From Rattus norvegicus (taxonomy: Eukaryota > Chordata > Mammalia > Rodentia > Muridae), in NCBI RefSeq assembly GCF_036323735.1, contig NC_086027.1, forward strand, positions 91,024,662 through 91,088,661: a stretch of 64,000 nt of DNA, written 5' to 3'. A program made the translations under genes and the position numbers. Below are positions 13,917 to 24,989 of the stretch, piece by piece (the stretch's first letter is position 1; every line of letters starts with the position of its first letter). Under the pieces are notes generated by a model, which saw nothing but the letters and a program-made list of their open reading frames with translations, searched no databases and was not told the DNA's origin.

Positions 13917-14562
13917 GCTATACAGACACAAAAGGAACAATTTAAAAGTTAAGTGGGACTTAGGCTTTAGAAAACAGGACAGGAGCAAAAGTGATAGACA
14001 GGGTAGCTAGAGGCATGGAGGTCTTTATGCTCAAGTATTGCTTCCCTTGTCTACGAATCTGCCTAATACCAGAAGTCCCTGCTAGTCTCCGCTAAGCACA
14101 TGGCCCTAGCAGTGAGAAGTACAACCTGGAGCATCATTTGAAGAAGGATGACTCCCAACTCACCTCAGACAACCCAGGCAGACAGGCAAAAGAACTGCCC
14201 AGCAGAGCCTAGCCAAAAACAGCAGCCCACAGGACTGAGACTTAATAAATATTTGATATTTTAATGAATCTGGCTTTAGAATGGTTTGTTTTACTCCAAA
14301 AAACTAAACAACACCTATATCATATCCAAGAAAACACATAATTTCACATGTAAGACTTTTCACTCCTACTTATTCCAGACGGCTAGAAGAAAATGAACGC
14401 AATTACCATGAGTATATTTTTGCGAGGAAATGTCAGCAAAGGTGAGCACACAGTGATAAGCACTGGAGAAATACCGTGCTTTCGTTCTCATATTCTTGAA
14501 AGTTTCTATTTTGTAACATAAGCCATCTCATTTCTAACATAATTGTCCTGCACCACACTCCG

Positions 14563-14581
14563 AAAAAAAAAAAAAAAAAAA
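14563..14581 (+). repeat. A19 homopolymer
   Basis: Nineteen A in a row. Confidence 0.95.
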
Positions 14582-15324
14582 GACGGATGTCAGTCATGTA
14601 TGTTTTGAACAGTAGATAAATCTCACTTTGGTTCAAATTAGAAGCTGTTTGAGCAATTTATCACTGGGGATAGGAGAGACACTCTACATTCCACTCTGGT
14701 TCCTTGGAGATACTAAGATAAGATCACTGAGGTAAAAGAATTCAACCATGGGAGTGAAGTTGTATGCTTAAAACACACTGCTCCCAGAGCCTGAGACAAG
14801 AGAAAAAGATTGCAGTAAAAAGCACCATGTCTCTCCAACTCTCAAAAATATGATCCCTTGTGCCCATAAAGCCTCCTCGGGAATCTTAACCTTTGCACTT
14901 AGTTTTACCGCATTACACAGAGAAAAATTACAGTCCATTCCAGCCGAGGAGCAGCAGAAGCATGAGTACTACCAGGCAAGTAATCAAAGAAAGAACAGTG
15001 GCAACACTACATTTGTAATTTTAGTGTTTGGAAACTTAGGGATCTTTCTTCTCAACACCGGAGAAGCTGACTGTTTCTTAACCAGACTAAAGACAATCTC
15101 TAGAAACTTTCTGTGCCTAAAAATTCAAGTGAGTCTGTACAGATAGTTCAACTCTGGAAGATAAACAAAAGCAAATGGTATTGGTGGCCCCAAGAAGAGA
15201 GCATGGATGAAGCAATTGGAAAGGAAAAAAAGAAAACGCTTGAAATTAAAGTATGTAAACATATGACATATCTTAATTTCTAAAGAGATGCATGTAGTTT
15301 AATGAATATGGATGTTTTGCCAGG

Positions 15325-15325
<1 letters not shown>

Positions 15326-15375
<50 letters not shown>
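15326..15375 (+). repeat. (TG)25 microsatellite
   Basis: Adjoins the tail side of an inverted B2 element, as microsatellites often do. Confidence 0.97.
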
Positions 15376-15376
<1 letters not shown>

Positions 15377-15542
15377 CCCACAGGCATGCAGTGCCCTCAG
15401 AGGCCAGAAGATGGCATCAGATCCCTTAAAACTGGAGTTATGGTTGGTTGTTATCTGCCTTGTGAGTGCTAGGAATTAAACTCAGGTCCCGTGGAAGAGG
15501 AAGCAGTGCTCTTAACTGCAGAGGCATCACTCCAGCATGTCT
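15376..15542 (-). mobile_element. B2 SINE (inverted)
   Basis: AGAGGCCAGAAGATGGCATC, GGAGTTATGGTTGGTTGT and TGCTCTTAACTGC...CACTCCAGC are diagnostic of an inverted B2. Confidence 0.85.
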
Positions 15543-15654
15543 CAACTTTAAAAACAGTGCGCCTCACAACAGAGGGAACAAACATCAGAGGGAAAAGAAA
15601 GCCTATAAAATGAGAGGGGTGGACCTTATCAACTATAAACAGACAGTTAATCGT

Positions 15655-16360
15655 GACTGTATAAAAAACTGGAAACATTAAAAGCAAAAAAGAATTCAGT
15701 CAATAAATGGGTCAAGGAACTGAATAGGACGTTCTCAAAGGAAGTACAACTGGCCAACGCATATTTGAAACAGTGTTCAACACCCTTATCCATCAGAGAA
15801 ACACAGATGAGAACTACATTGACATTCCATCTCAGCTAGCCCAAATGGCTACCACCAAGAGAACAAATGACTCAAGTGTTGTTGGGGATGTGGAGAAAGA
15901 GGAAAAGAAATCATATATATTACTAGTGAGAATGTGAATGGATACAGCACTATGGAAGTCAGTTTGGAGGTGCCTCTAAAAGCTACAAATAGGACTTCTG
16001 TATGACCCAGCCATACCTCTCCTGGGTACAAACCCAAAGGACTCAAGTCAATATACCACAGAGATACTTGCACACTCGTGCTTCCTGTTGCACTATTTAC
16101 AGCAGCTAAAGAAGAGAACCACAACCATGTCTATCACCAAAGCAACAGATAATGGAACTGGAGGTCATCGTGCTAAGTGAAACAAGCTATAAAGTAGAGA
16201 AGGAAGGAGAGAGAGGTGAGAAGAGAAAGAGCATAATAGAATACACGTAACATGTAAGTAGACGGGGAACTACTTGCGAAGAGGCAGGGGACCAAGAAGA
16301 GGTAGGCAGGAAGATGGAGAAGGAAAGCCTGAGAAGGGTATGGGTAAGAACAAAGTATAA

Positions 16361-16361
<1 letters not shown>
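15655..16361 (+). mobile_element. 5'-truncated L1 3' end (ORF2 tail and 3' UTR)
   Basis: Phrases typical of the L1 ORF2 3' end are visible: AAATGGGTCAAGGAACTGAA, GTTCAACACCCTTATCCATC, GGGGATGTGGAGAAAGAGG and CCAGCCATACCTCTCCTGGG. A purine-rich 3' UTR follows and the element ends at a (CA)n tract. The ORF2 frame is broken and not functional. Confidence 0.8.
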
Positions 16362-16405
<44 letters not shown>

Positions 16406-16417
16406 ACACACACACAC
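16362..16417 (+). repeat. (CA)n microsatellite
   Basis: CA run with one ACCA interruption, at the 3' end of the L1. Confidence 0.95.
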
Positions 16418-17377
16418 GAAAATGCCACAATGAAATATCACTTTCCATGTTAGTATTTAAAATATTTAGAGATAAAAGTAAACAAACAAATCATCTGAGT
16501 AGGCCCAGAGATGCCTGACGAAACCTGGGCAATACATTCTCTTTTAGCTTCACGGGGAAACTACCACATATTTAAAAATAATAGAGAGGGATGAAAATCT
16601 CGAAGGACATTGCATTCCCAACCAGAAGCAAGCACAGTCCAGAGGATTACAGGACTGAAATCAGAACAGAACAAAACAACACAACCCCACCTGAAGGAGG
16701 GGAGGAGCCCCTTGATAACAAAGCTAAGATCCAAAGGATTCCTCTGCATCCTGCTTCCCAAGACCAACCAACCAATAACAGGTCCCACTTACAAGCTCTA
16801 TTCACTTCAGGCTGGACCCTCTCCCTCCTGCTTCATTTGGACTAAAGGTCCAAACCAAAGATACCTGTCCCTTGCTTTCCTCCTGGCTGCTTGAGGAGGA
16901 GCCATTCTTTTAAATGACAGGCTCAGCAGTCACAGCAAGTAACCAAGGATCTTGTTTCGCTGCCAGGCAGGAACGTCACGGCTATTTCAATTGTTTTAAA
17001 AAGGCCCTTAAACTCTAATGCTTTTGTCCTCCAGAGTTACGAAAACTGCTGTTTCCATGGATTATACATTCAGAGTTTTAACTTTTCTTCGTCCCAGATG
17101 AATTTTGTCAAAAGAAATTTGGTAACTGCTTTGGGGGTTTCTTCTTCCCATGGTCTTCTCTATAGCCACGGGTCTAGCCTCACCCACTAGTAATAGAAGG
17201 TGAACAAGTTGAAATGTACTAGCGCTCAATGGTGTTTGCCGAGGAAGAAGAAAGGAGGAAGGAAGAGCAGGTGTGGCCAGGGGCCTGTGTGGCTGACAGC
17301 AAACAATTTCTGTTGAGACTGGCAAATAGGTAGTTTTTAAGACTACACCAGAGTTGTTAAAGATCTTCTGGTTATTG

Positions 17378-17600
17378 GGGCTGGGGAGACACTTCAGTTG
17401 ACAAAGCACTTGTGCACAAGAATGAAGACCTGAGTTTGAGCCCCCAGTACTCGTGGGAAAGAAGCAAGACAAGCCTAGAATCTCTGTGCAGGAAAGCCAG
17501 AGACAGGAGCATGCCTGGGGCTTGCTGAGCATCTACTCAAGCTAACTCAGTGAACTCCATTCTTGGAGAGCCATTAAAGAAGATGCCCTACATCAAACTC
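17378..17600 (+). mobile_element. B3-type SINE
   Basis: GGGGCTGGGGAGACACTTCA head, GACCTGAGTTTGAGCCCCCA box region and CACA tail. Confidence 0.6.
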
Positions 17601-17601
17601 T

Positions 17602-17603
<2 letters not shown>

Positions 17604-17682
<79 letters not shown>
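17604..17682 (+). repeat. Compound (CA)n(GA)24 microsatellite
   Basis: CA to 17634, then GA to 17682. Confidence 0.97.
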
Positions 17683-17683
<1 letters not shown>

Positions 17684-17895
17684 AGCTAAGATCTGATCAT
17701 CTCCACAAGTCATGAAATGCAAGTGTATTTATACATTGAGGCCTCCAAAAAGGTTAAGAATGAACAGTGGGGCGATCTTTGGAGATCAGATGAATGTCAA
17801 TTGAGCTACACAAGTCTTCTAATGGCCTGTAAGCATCAGCTTCTTATTAGTAGTAAATTTGTTATTTTCTTATTGTGTTGTATATGTATGGGGTA

Positions 17896-17897
17896 TG

Positions 17898-17932
<35 letters not shown>

Positions 17933-17937
17933 GTGTG
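17896..17937 (+). repeat. (TGTC)n microsatellite
   Basis: Tetranucleotide CTGT run flanked by TG. Confidence 0.95.
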
Positions 17938-18070
17938 AGAGCAAGTGCGTGTGTGGAGGTCAGAGGATAACTTTTGGAAGTCGATTCTCTCCTACCACCG
18001 TGGGTTCCAGCTCTTAAACAGGGGTCATCTGTTGGACAACAAGCACCAAACACCTTTTCCACTCACCAAG
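17938..18070 (-). mobile_element. B3-type SINE (inverted)
   Basis: GTGTGGAGGTCAGAGGATAAC and GGTTCCAGCTCTTAAACAGG match the inverted B3 body. Confidence 0.55.
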
Positions 18071-19969
18071 CCCTCAGGTTTGGCCCCACTGCTATCTTTT
18101 TTTTTTTTTACATCGATTTTTAAAACAATTGAACATGTTCTACGCCTTTCCTGAAAGCAAGAGTTAGAACTTTCAATGCAAGACACAATGTGTTTGCCAT
18201 ACAACATACATTTGAAATGAAACCACAGCTCTTTGGTTACTTTAAAATTCTGAAGACTAAACAGTACTGATAGCAGTGTGACCTGATTATGTCAAGGTAG
18301 AGCAGAGACGGCGCATCAGAGAACACTTGGTCAAACAGACAATGGGCCAGGAGGATACACACACAACACGGAACTGCCAGAAACAAGATTAAAACATGAA
18401 GTGGTCCAGGGAACACTGGAGACAGCTCAGCACAGGCAAAGAAGCACTTGGCATACAGGAGTGAAGCCACTAGGTCCCTCTCTGCGGAAGACTGACATAA
18501 TTAAGTTAACCTCTGGCCTCAGTGTTGCATTCACCTGCCATCAGGAATGAAGACGCAGCCCAAGGCCTGAAAAGGATGCACACAGCCTTGTCTACATAAA
18601 CCCATGATTTTTAAAACCCTGTTATCCAAAGATCAGTGACTCACGGAAAGCATACATTGAGCCAGATCTACTTTAACAAACAGGAGAGAGTGCAGCCTGT
18701 AGCAAGAGTCTTACCAAAACGGAAGAGAACTCTTTCACTGTGGCTGGCAAGTAACTTGGCCTAGCCTCCTGGTCATTTGCCTTTTTCTGTGAATTAAGAT
18801 TGGGAAAGACATGGCCATTTCTATAAGACAAAGTCGATGCCAACTGATGATGCTTCTGAGCCTGTCACTTCAAATAGCCTTCTACTCAGTTCCTGAAGGG
18901 TTTCTCATTAGACCAGAATTATAGTATGTAGCATTAAGGTGTGATTTTGCTAAAACAAACAAACAAAACACCTCCTTGCGAGTGTGCTTTATAACATGTT
19001 TCAGGCATAACATTATCAAAAGAGGAGGAGAAGAAAGAAATCTGACTATAGTAGGAATATTGGAAAATAGTTTTAAGTGAAAAGTATACAGACTATCATT
19101 CTAGTCATTTATGAAGCCCATGTAGAGATGTGACTATCATGGGAGCCTCTGAATATATTGAAAACTCCAAAATCAAGCTATTGTTGGGTCGGTCAACAGA
19201 ATACATATATTAACAGCTCAGCTCACCACTCCAAGATTCTAAAGCACATTCTAAATTCTAAAGTCCTGGGTTAGCACACATTTTACCCATAGGAAAAGAA
19301 ACTGTTTCATATGTCTAACAGGGAAAAATTAAATTGTAACAAAAAATCCCATATAGTAAAATAGCCCACAGCTCTCAGGTGGGGTTCTCAAGTTTCTTGT
19401 CCACTCTCTTGAATGGGTTTCTCACTGGAGAATTCCGATGCTACAAAGAAGAAACACTACCCATAAAAATGACAAGAAGGGGGACATTCTCAACAGAAGA
19501 AATGTTGAACAGTATCACAGGTCTACATTGGTTACAGCCTGACTGCAGAATGGGATGCTCCTGATAGGTGACCTGAGTAAGCAGAAAACTGCAGATGACT
19601 TGCATACCCCTGAGATAATTTATTTTTAAACGAGATGTGAGGAGACCAAGCCAGTCTGGAGATGACTCCAAACGTGTAGATAAATACAACCAGAAGACTT
19701 AGCATGAGAGTGCTCTTTCCAAATAAGAAAGGTCAAAAAACCAATCCTAACTCAAAGAGCCATCCTGCAGGCCTCCATATGCCCAGACGGAAGATGGGAC
19801 ATGTAGGTAAGAAAAGAAATGATGAGGACGTCCAAAGCACTTTACCATGGCCCCAACTACTGCTTCTGGAGAAGCATGCTCAGTACAGATGACTCATTAA
19901 AGAGGATCAGTCACTTGCTCCAAAACATCCCTATGTTTAGAGCTGCAAAGAAGGTTAGAACAATGTGGA

Positions 19970-20090
19970 ACAAACTTCTCCAGTTACTGATGAGGAAACA
20001 GACCCAGGGAAACTAAGTGACTCGATCAAGGTCACGAGGCTAGAACTCAAGATCTCACTCCCGGGAGCAGCTTGGATTTTCCATTGCCTC
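19970..20090 (-). mobile_element. MIR SINE (inverted)
   Basis: GATGAGGAAACAGACCCAGG, AACTAAGTGACTCGATCAAG and GTCACGAGGCTAGAACTC form the MIR core in reverse. This is an ancient mammalian SINE. Confidence 0.75.
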
Positions 20091-20984
20091 ATTCAGGATA
20101 GCACAAAGTGATTTTCCAGGAATTTTGATAAACTAGAAGAAAAAAGATTTTCAAAAAAAGCATGCTGGTTTGGAGCTCAAGTTCTTTTCTGTAAGGCAAT
20201 ATTAGAGGTATTCAAACAGAAGGTTGCTACATAGACATGTATTTTTAAAAACATAAGCAGGAAATAAAAAGTTAGATGCTGCAGTAACTCTTGTCTGCTG
20301 CTCTCAAGAAACCTGAGTCCTTTCACACCAGAGCTGTCCTTATACTGCTTTTTAACTGTGTTTTTTCCATGGGCATCTTAGAAAAACAGTACCGAGTGGC
20401 TTAGGAGTCAGAGACGAAGAAGGATGCTGGCTGTTGAGAAACACTTTTGAGACTAGGGAAAGGAGAAAATACTTTTATAGATTTCCTGTGTTCTTCCTTT
20501 AGTATCTTTTCCATTCCCTATACCAATAACACATCTCATGAAAAAAAAATTTATGAGGGCATAGTACAATTAGAAGAAGTCTTAAAACCAGCCCAGGCTG
20601 CACTGATGAGATGTCACTGGCCAAAAACAAATGTTTGAAAAACACACCCACTCTTTCACAATCTTGGTAAAGGGGCACACTATAGTCTTCTAATGTTTCT
20701 AATGATTCAGAAGACACAATGTGCAAGCCGTAGCCTACACTCCTGAGTTCCCTCACAAGCAGGGTGGGGAGAATCAATTTTCCTTGATCTTATCCAGCCC
20801 TTGTGCTTTGTAAACAGCAGGTGCTCAATAAAGTGTATATTGTTAGATACTGGAAAGAGCCTCGGGCTCTTTCAAGGAAAAAGACTTTTTCTCCGAATGA
20901 CCCCTTAACAACCTTGTGTCTCCTTCTCCTCCCTTTTAGCTCAAGACATAAATATGAGAACCACGATCCAGCCCTGTCAATCCC

Positions 20985-21725
20985 ACACCACGTGCTGTCT
21001 GCCGCTCGCTCCGGCGTGCAGACTGGAGATGGGAAGATGAAGGAACGGCGTCGTAGTAAACCATAGTAAAGACAGGAGGAAAACAAAATGGGGCATGTCA
21101 CATGGTCGCGTCCTGATTTTTTTTTTCTCAATTAAAACGAAGAGGAAGCGCGGTATTTCCGGCCTCCATCTGCCCGCTGCGGAGTCTTTTTCATTCTTAT
21201 GAGTCTGGCAGAGATGCAATAGAGATGGAGCACATCACATCTTAGACTTGGGGACCGGAGGACCTAGATGAGCTCTGCTGCACCCACCCACAAGGGTGAG
21301 CGAGCTTTCCCAGCGAGGCCCCTGCCTCCCCCGCCCCGGTCATCACTCATGCTGATTGGCTCTTGCAAGAGCCAATCGGCACCCAGCGTCCAGCCCACCG
21401 GCCTGAGGGGCGGAGGCTCGGCTGCTACAGCCAACCTCGAGGCCTGGGAAGGGGCCGGTCCCGCGAGGACCGAGCCAGGCGAGGGCGGGAGCCTGGAGGC
21501 CTCCTCGCCGCTGTCTCTCCCACCCGGGGCGGGAGGGCTCTTGGAAGGGGGGAGCCCAGAGCCAAGCAAAGAGGGGGGCAGGCAGGAAGCGGAGGTGACC
21601 CGGGAAAAGGGAAAGTGCCAGGGCTCGCGGGTCCGCGCCAGCTCCAAAGGCCAGGGGGCGGGGAGCATCGCGGAAAGGGGGGGAAAGAGAGGCAGCTGTG
21701 GAGGCATGGAATCCTGGAGGTCGTA
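20985..21725. promoter_or_regulatory. Intronic CpG island, possible promoter or enhancer
   Basis: CpG-dense block inside the Irs1 intron, about 3.3 kb beyond the stop codon and separated from the main promoter island by the coding exon and AT-rich DNA. It contains an E-box CACGTG at 20989-20994, two opposed CCAAT boxes in a palindrome at 21354-21377, and GC-box-like GGGGCGGG motifs including one near 21655. Open frames across it on both strands (up to 212 codons) look like by-products of GC richness. No splice-linked gene was recognised. Confidence 0.6.
21354..21377. promoter_or_regulatory. 24-bp perfect palindrome of paired CCAAT boxes
   Basis: GATTGGCTCTTG followed directly by its exact reverse complement, so ATTGG reads on one side and CCAAT on the other. 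Paired inverted CCAAT boxes are typical NF-Y sites of CpG promoters, and are frequent in bidirectional ones. Confidence 0.7.
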
Positions 21726-21805
21726 GTAAGGAAAAACAGGGACAGAAACGAATGGTAAAGTTCTCTTTTTATGGGGGGGCCTTGACAAAAGGATAATAGG
21801 AAGGG

Positions 21806-21821
21806 AAAAAAAAAAAAAAAA
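21806..21821 (+). repeat. A16 homopolymer
   Basis: Just outside the intronic CpG island. Confidence 0.9.
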
Positions 21822-22792
21822 GGATCCCGGAGGGATGACTCCAGTCTGTGTCAGCAAAAGTGTGATCTGTCTGCCAAGCCTCACTTTCAACAGTAAAGTC
21901 AAATCTAAGGCAAATACTGGTTAAAGGTATTTAGACAGGCATGCTGAGGCCCAGGGGGTCCTTTTAGCTTTCCACTTTGGGCTCTGGGTTAACCGGGTAC
22001 AGACAGTAGGCCACAATGACTGTACTAATGCCTGGACCATGCACTAGGAGGTGGGGACAAAGGGAATTGGGGGGGGGGAGGGGGAGTAATCTTTCCACAA
22101 CCCAATCTAGCAGTTCAGAACTAAGTTGGAGGTGACCCTGACATGCATCAGAGAAGAGACACAGAAAAGGTTGTTGTTCAGTCAGTCAAATCCTGAGCAA
22201 GGGAGCTAAATGCTTCACAAATGACTCTCCTTGAGCTGACATTGAAACAAAGTAAACAAGCCGAGATGTTTAAAAGAGGGGATCTGAGAACGCTGGCACA
22301 CTCACACCCCTTGTGGCAGCTGTATTCCTTTAACCTTGTTTCAGGTTTTTTTGTTTTTTTTTTGTTTTGTTTTCTTTTGTTTTTTTTCCCCTAAGACGGG
22401 CGAAGTAGCAGCAACAGCAATGTCAGGGGAAGTTAAAATAGCTAACTGATAAGTCACTGTGAGCAGAAGCTGTTTGCCACTGGCAGATCTGATCCCGCTC
22501 AGCCTCCGATGCTAACTGACTAGCAAACAAAACCTTTAAACTTAGCAAAAACAAGCATGACTGAGGGTGTACTGCACCAGGTAACACTAGGTGCTCTGCT
22601 TAAAGGGCACAACACACACATGCTTAAAACTTAGATACACACTCTAGAAGTCTGCTTCTGGCATTTGGCAAAGCATGATCTACTGTTATTCCAGCACTGT
22701 TAACAGACAGGACTGATTTTTCTGGATTATCATATTTTCCCTAAGAAATGCTGAGATGCTGATCATTAGAGTTCTGGGAGGGGAAGGATTTG

Positions 22793-22794
<2 letters not shown>

Positions 22795-22839
<45 letters not shown>

Positions 22840-23063
22840 TGTGTGTGTGCGTTTGTGTGTGTGTGCGTGTGTGTTTGTGTGTGTGGTGTGTGTGTTTGTG
22901 TGTGTGTGGTGTGTGTGTTTGTGTGTGTGTGGTGTGTGTGTTTGTGTGTGTGTTTGTGTGTGTGTGGTGTGTGTGTTTGTGTGTGTGTGTTTGTGTGTGT
23001 GTTTGTGTGTGTGTGGTGTGTGTGTTTGTGTGTGTGGTGTGTGTGTGTGTGTGTTTGTGTGTG

Positions 23064-23098
<35 letters not shown>

Positions 23099-23107
23099 CG
23101 CGCGCGT
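22795..23107 (+). repeat. 313-bp structured GT/GTTT/GGT repeat ending in (CG)n
   Basis: A GT array broken at regular intervals by TTT and GG, so units of roughly 21-22 bp (TTTGTGTGTGTGTGGTGTGTG) recur. The final 20 bp are GC dinucleotides. Long ORFs here are only CV repeats. Confidence 0.95.
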
Positions 23108-24983
23108 ATTCTCTACATAAGTATATTTTTAAATCTCCTTTTAAAACTGTGAGGATACTGTTTGGTCATTTCATGTCTTCAAAAGACAAAACACTGCTTA
23201 TTCTATTTCGTGAACCAAAATGTATAACAAGTAAGAAAGTAAACGAGGGGAGGGAGTTCTTTTCTTCCTTTACCTCCTGTTCTACGGGATCTGTTTGCTT
23301 CAGGTTCCTCCTACTTTATGAGGTAAGCAGTTTACAATGCAAGTACTGCAGGAGTCTCAACCCTCAAAACCCACGTTAGAAACAACCAAGAATTTTCTGT
23401 TGGCAAACAATGCAATAAAAAAAAAAAAATCTCTACGTCCCAGTGATGGAAGCAAACCTGGAAATAAATAGCAAATGCAATAAGTGCTTTCTTAACATAT
23501 CACATGAAACTTGCGTTTTAATGCTCATGTACCTCCATTTGGTCCTACAAAATAGAGAATGATAAGTGCTGGAAGCAGAATCAGGACCATTTTGACCACG
23601 TAATCACTTTATTATTCCTTCTATTCTTTATTATTATTTCCTATTGATAAAAACCCAAGGCACAATGTCTTACAAAGAGTCTTATTAAGAAGAATAAATA
23701 TTTTTCAGTGCTCTTCCTATGAAGCATTTATAAAATTCATGAGGTAATCAGTTTTTCAGAATAAACTGCTTCCAATTCTGGAAACTTCTGATTTGCCAAC
23801 TCATCACATTATCTGGGATTGACACTCCTCTCCTCTACCCACAATGACCACCAGAAAATAGACTCACAGAAAGACGGGCTGACTTCCTTTTACAAATGTT
23901 CCTCATTTTCAATATAGCATTGGCCACCGATGACCTAAAGCCAACTTTCAACATCTCTGAGGCATCTAGTCATAAACTTAAATAAAAACAAACGGAGAAT
24001 ACACGGATTTGCCCCATCATTCAACATACACTAGAACAAACACCCTCTTCCCCCTGACCAAATGCCTGTTCACTTCACTAGAGAAATGTTAAGCAATTTT
24101 ACAGAAAAAATGTACAGTAGCCCCAAATGGTATGTGTGATGCCTCAGTACAAGAAAAGAAACTACAGGGCAGACAAGCCAGGGAGAAGTCCCAAAACTCT
24201 TAACTCATAATGGGTCCCAGGCACATGGTGTTTATTGCATATTCTGTACAAAAGCAGCCATGCCTGCAAGATGGTAGGTCCATGTGTGCAAAACATTTCA
24301 TGAAACCTAGTACAAGAACAAAAAGAAAATGTGCCCCACAATTATTTTCTTTGGAGATCAGAGATAGGTAAGAATTTCTCTACAAATACTCGGGCCTAAA
24401 AAGCTCTTGTTAATCCTTTTTAAGAGAGCCTGAATAAAAGTCACTGATGTTTACAACTACTTTGGTACTGTGAAATCACAAAACAAAAGTGCACATAGCC
24501 ACTCAGTATGCTTGCCCTTCAGAACTCCGAGAAAGGACCTTAAAACAAGGGCTTTTTAGCCTCTGGATTAGCAAGTGTTTTTGGTAGAACTGTCCCTGCT
24601 AAGGGCTAGCCTTACTATTCAGTCAAAAGAAAACTTTGAGACGAAGAGAATGACTGCAAAGAAGGAACCCGTCAAACCTCAGGACTGGTTTTATAGAATG
24701 TAAGTCTTAAAATGCCTCAGCGAGTACTACACTTGGGAATTCTCACATACAGAAGCCCTTCTGTGGCTGCTCCCGACAGGTTTCTTTGACTATCTGCCAG
24801 GTGTCATTGTGAGGTGAGCATCTGTGTCCCCTGACCCACACACCCCCACCTCCTGAAAGTATATCCTCCCCAAGGACACTGTGGGAAGGAGTGAGAAGGG
24901 AAAGAGGGAAAAGAACAGAACTCAAGCTCCCCCCACCCACATGGTAAAAAAGCACTTTTGTCTTCTGACTTTGCCACCATAAA

Positions 24984-24989
24984 ACGCAC
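24984..24989 (-). other. Irs1: Splice donor of the Irs1 3' UTR intron
   Basis: Minus-strand CAG|GTGCGT, with the intron starting at 24989. It lies only 21 nt after the stop codon, too close to trigger nonsense-mediated decay under the 50-55 nt rule. The matching acceptor and terminal exon were not recognised in 1-24980. Confidence 0.8.

Noticed and set aside
21264..21902. 212-codon minus-strand and 152-codon plus-strand ORFs in the intronic CpG island
   Set aside because: Proline/arginine/glycine-rich frames on both strands are typical of GC-rich noncoding DNA; no homology was recognised.
22756..23379. 107-207-codon Cys/Val-rich ORFs
   Set aside because: Translation of a GT dinucleotide array. 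The same applies to ORFs over the repeats at 6.7, 11.4, 12.2, 12.7, 16.3, 37.8, 43.4 and 44.8 kb.
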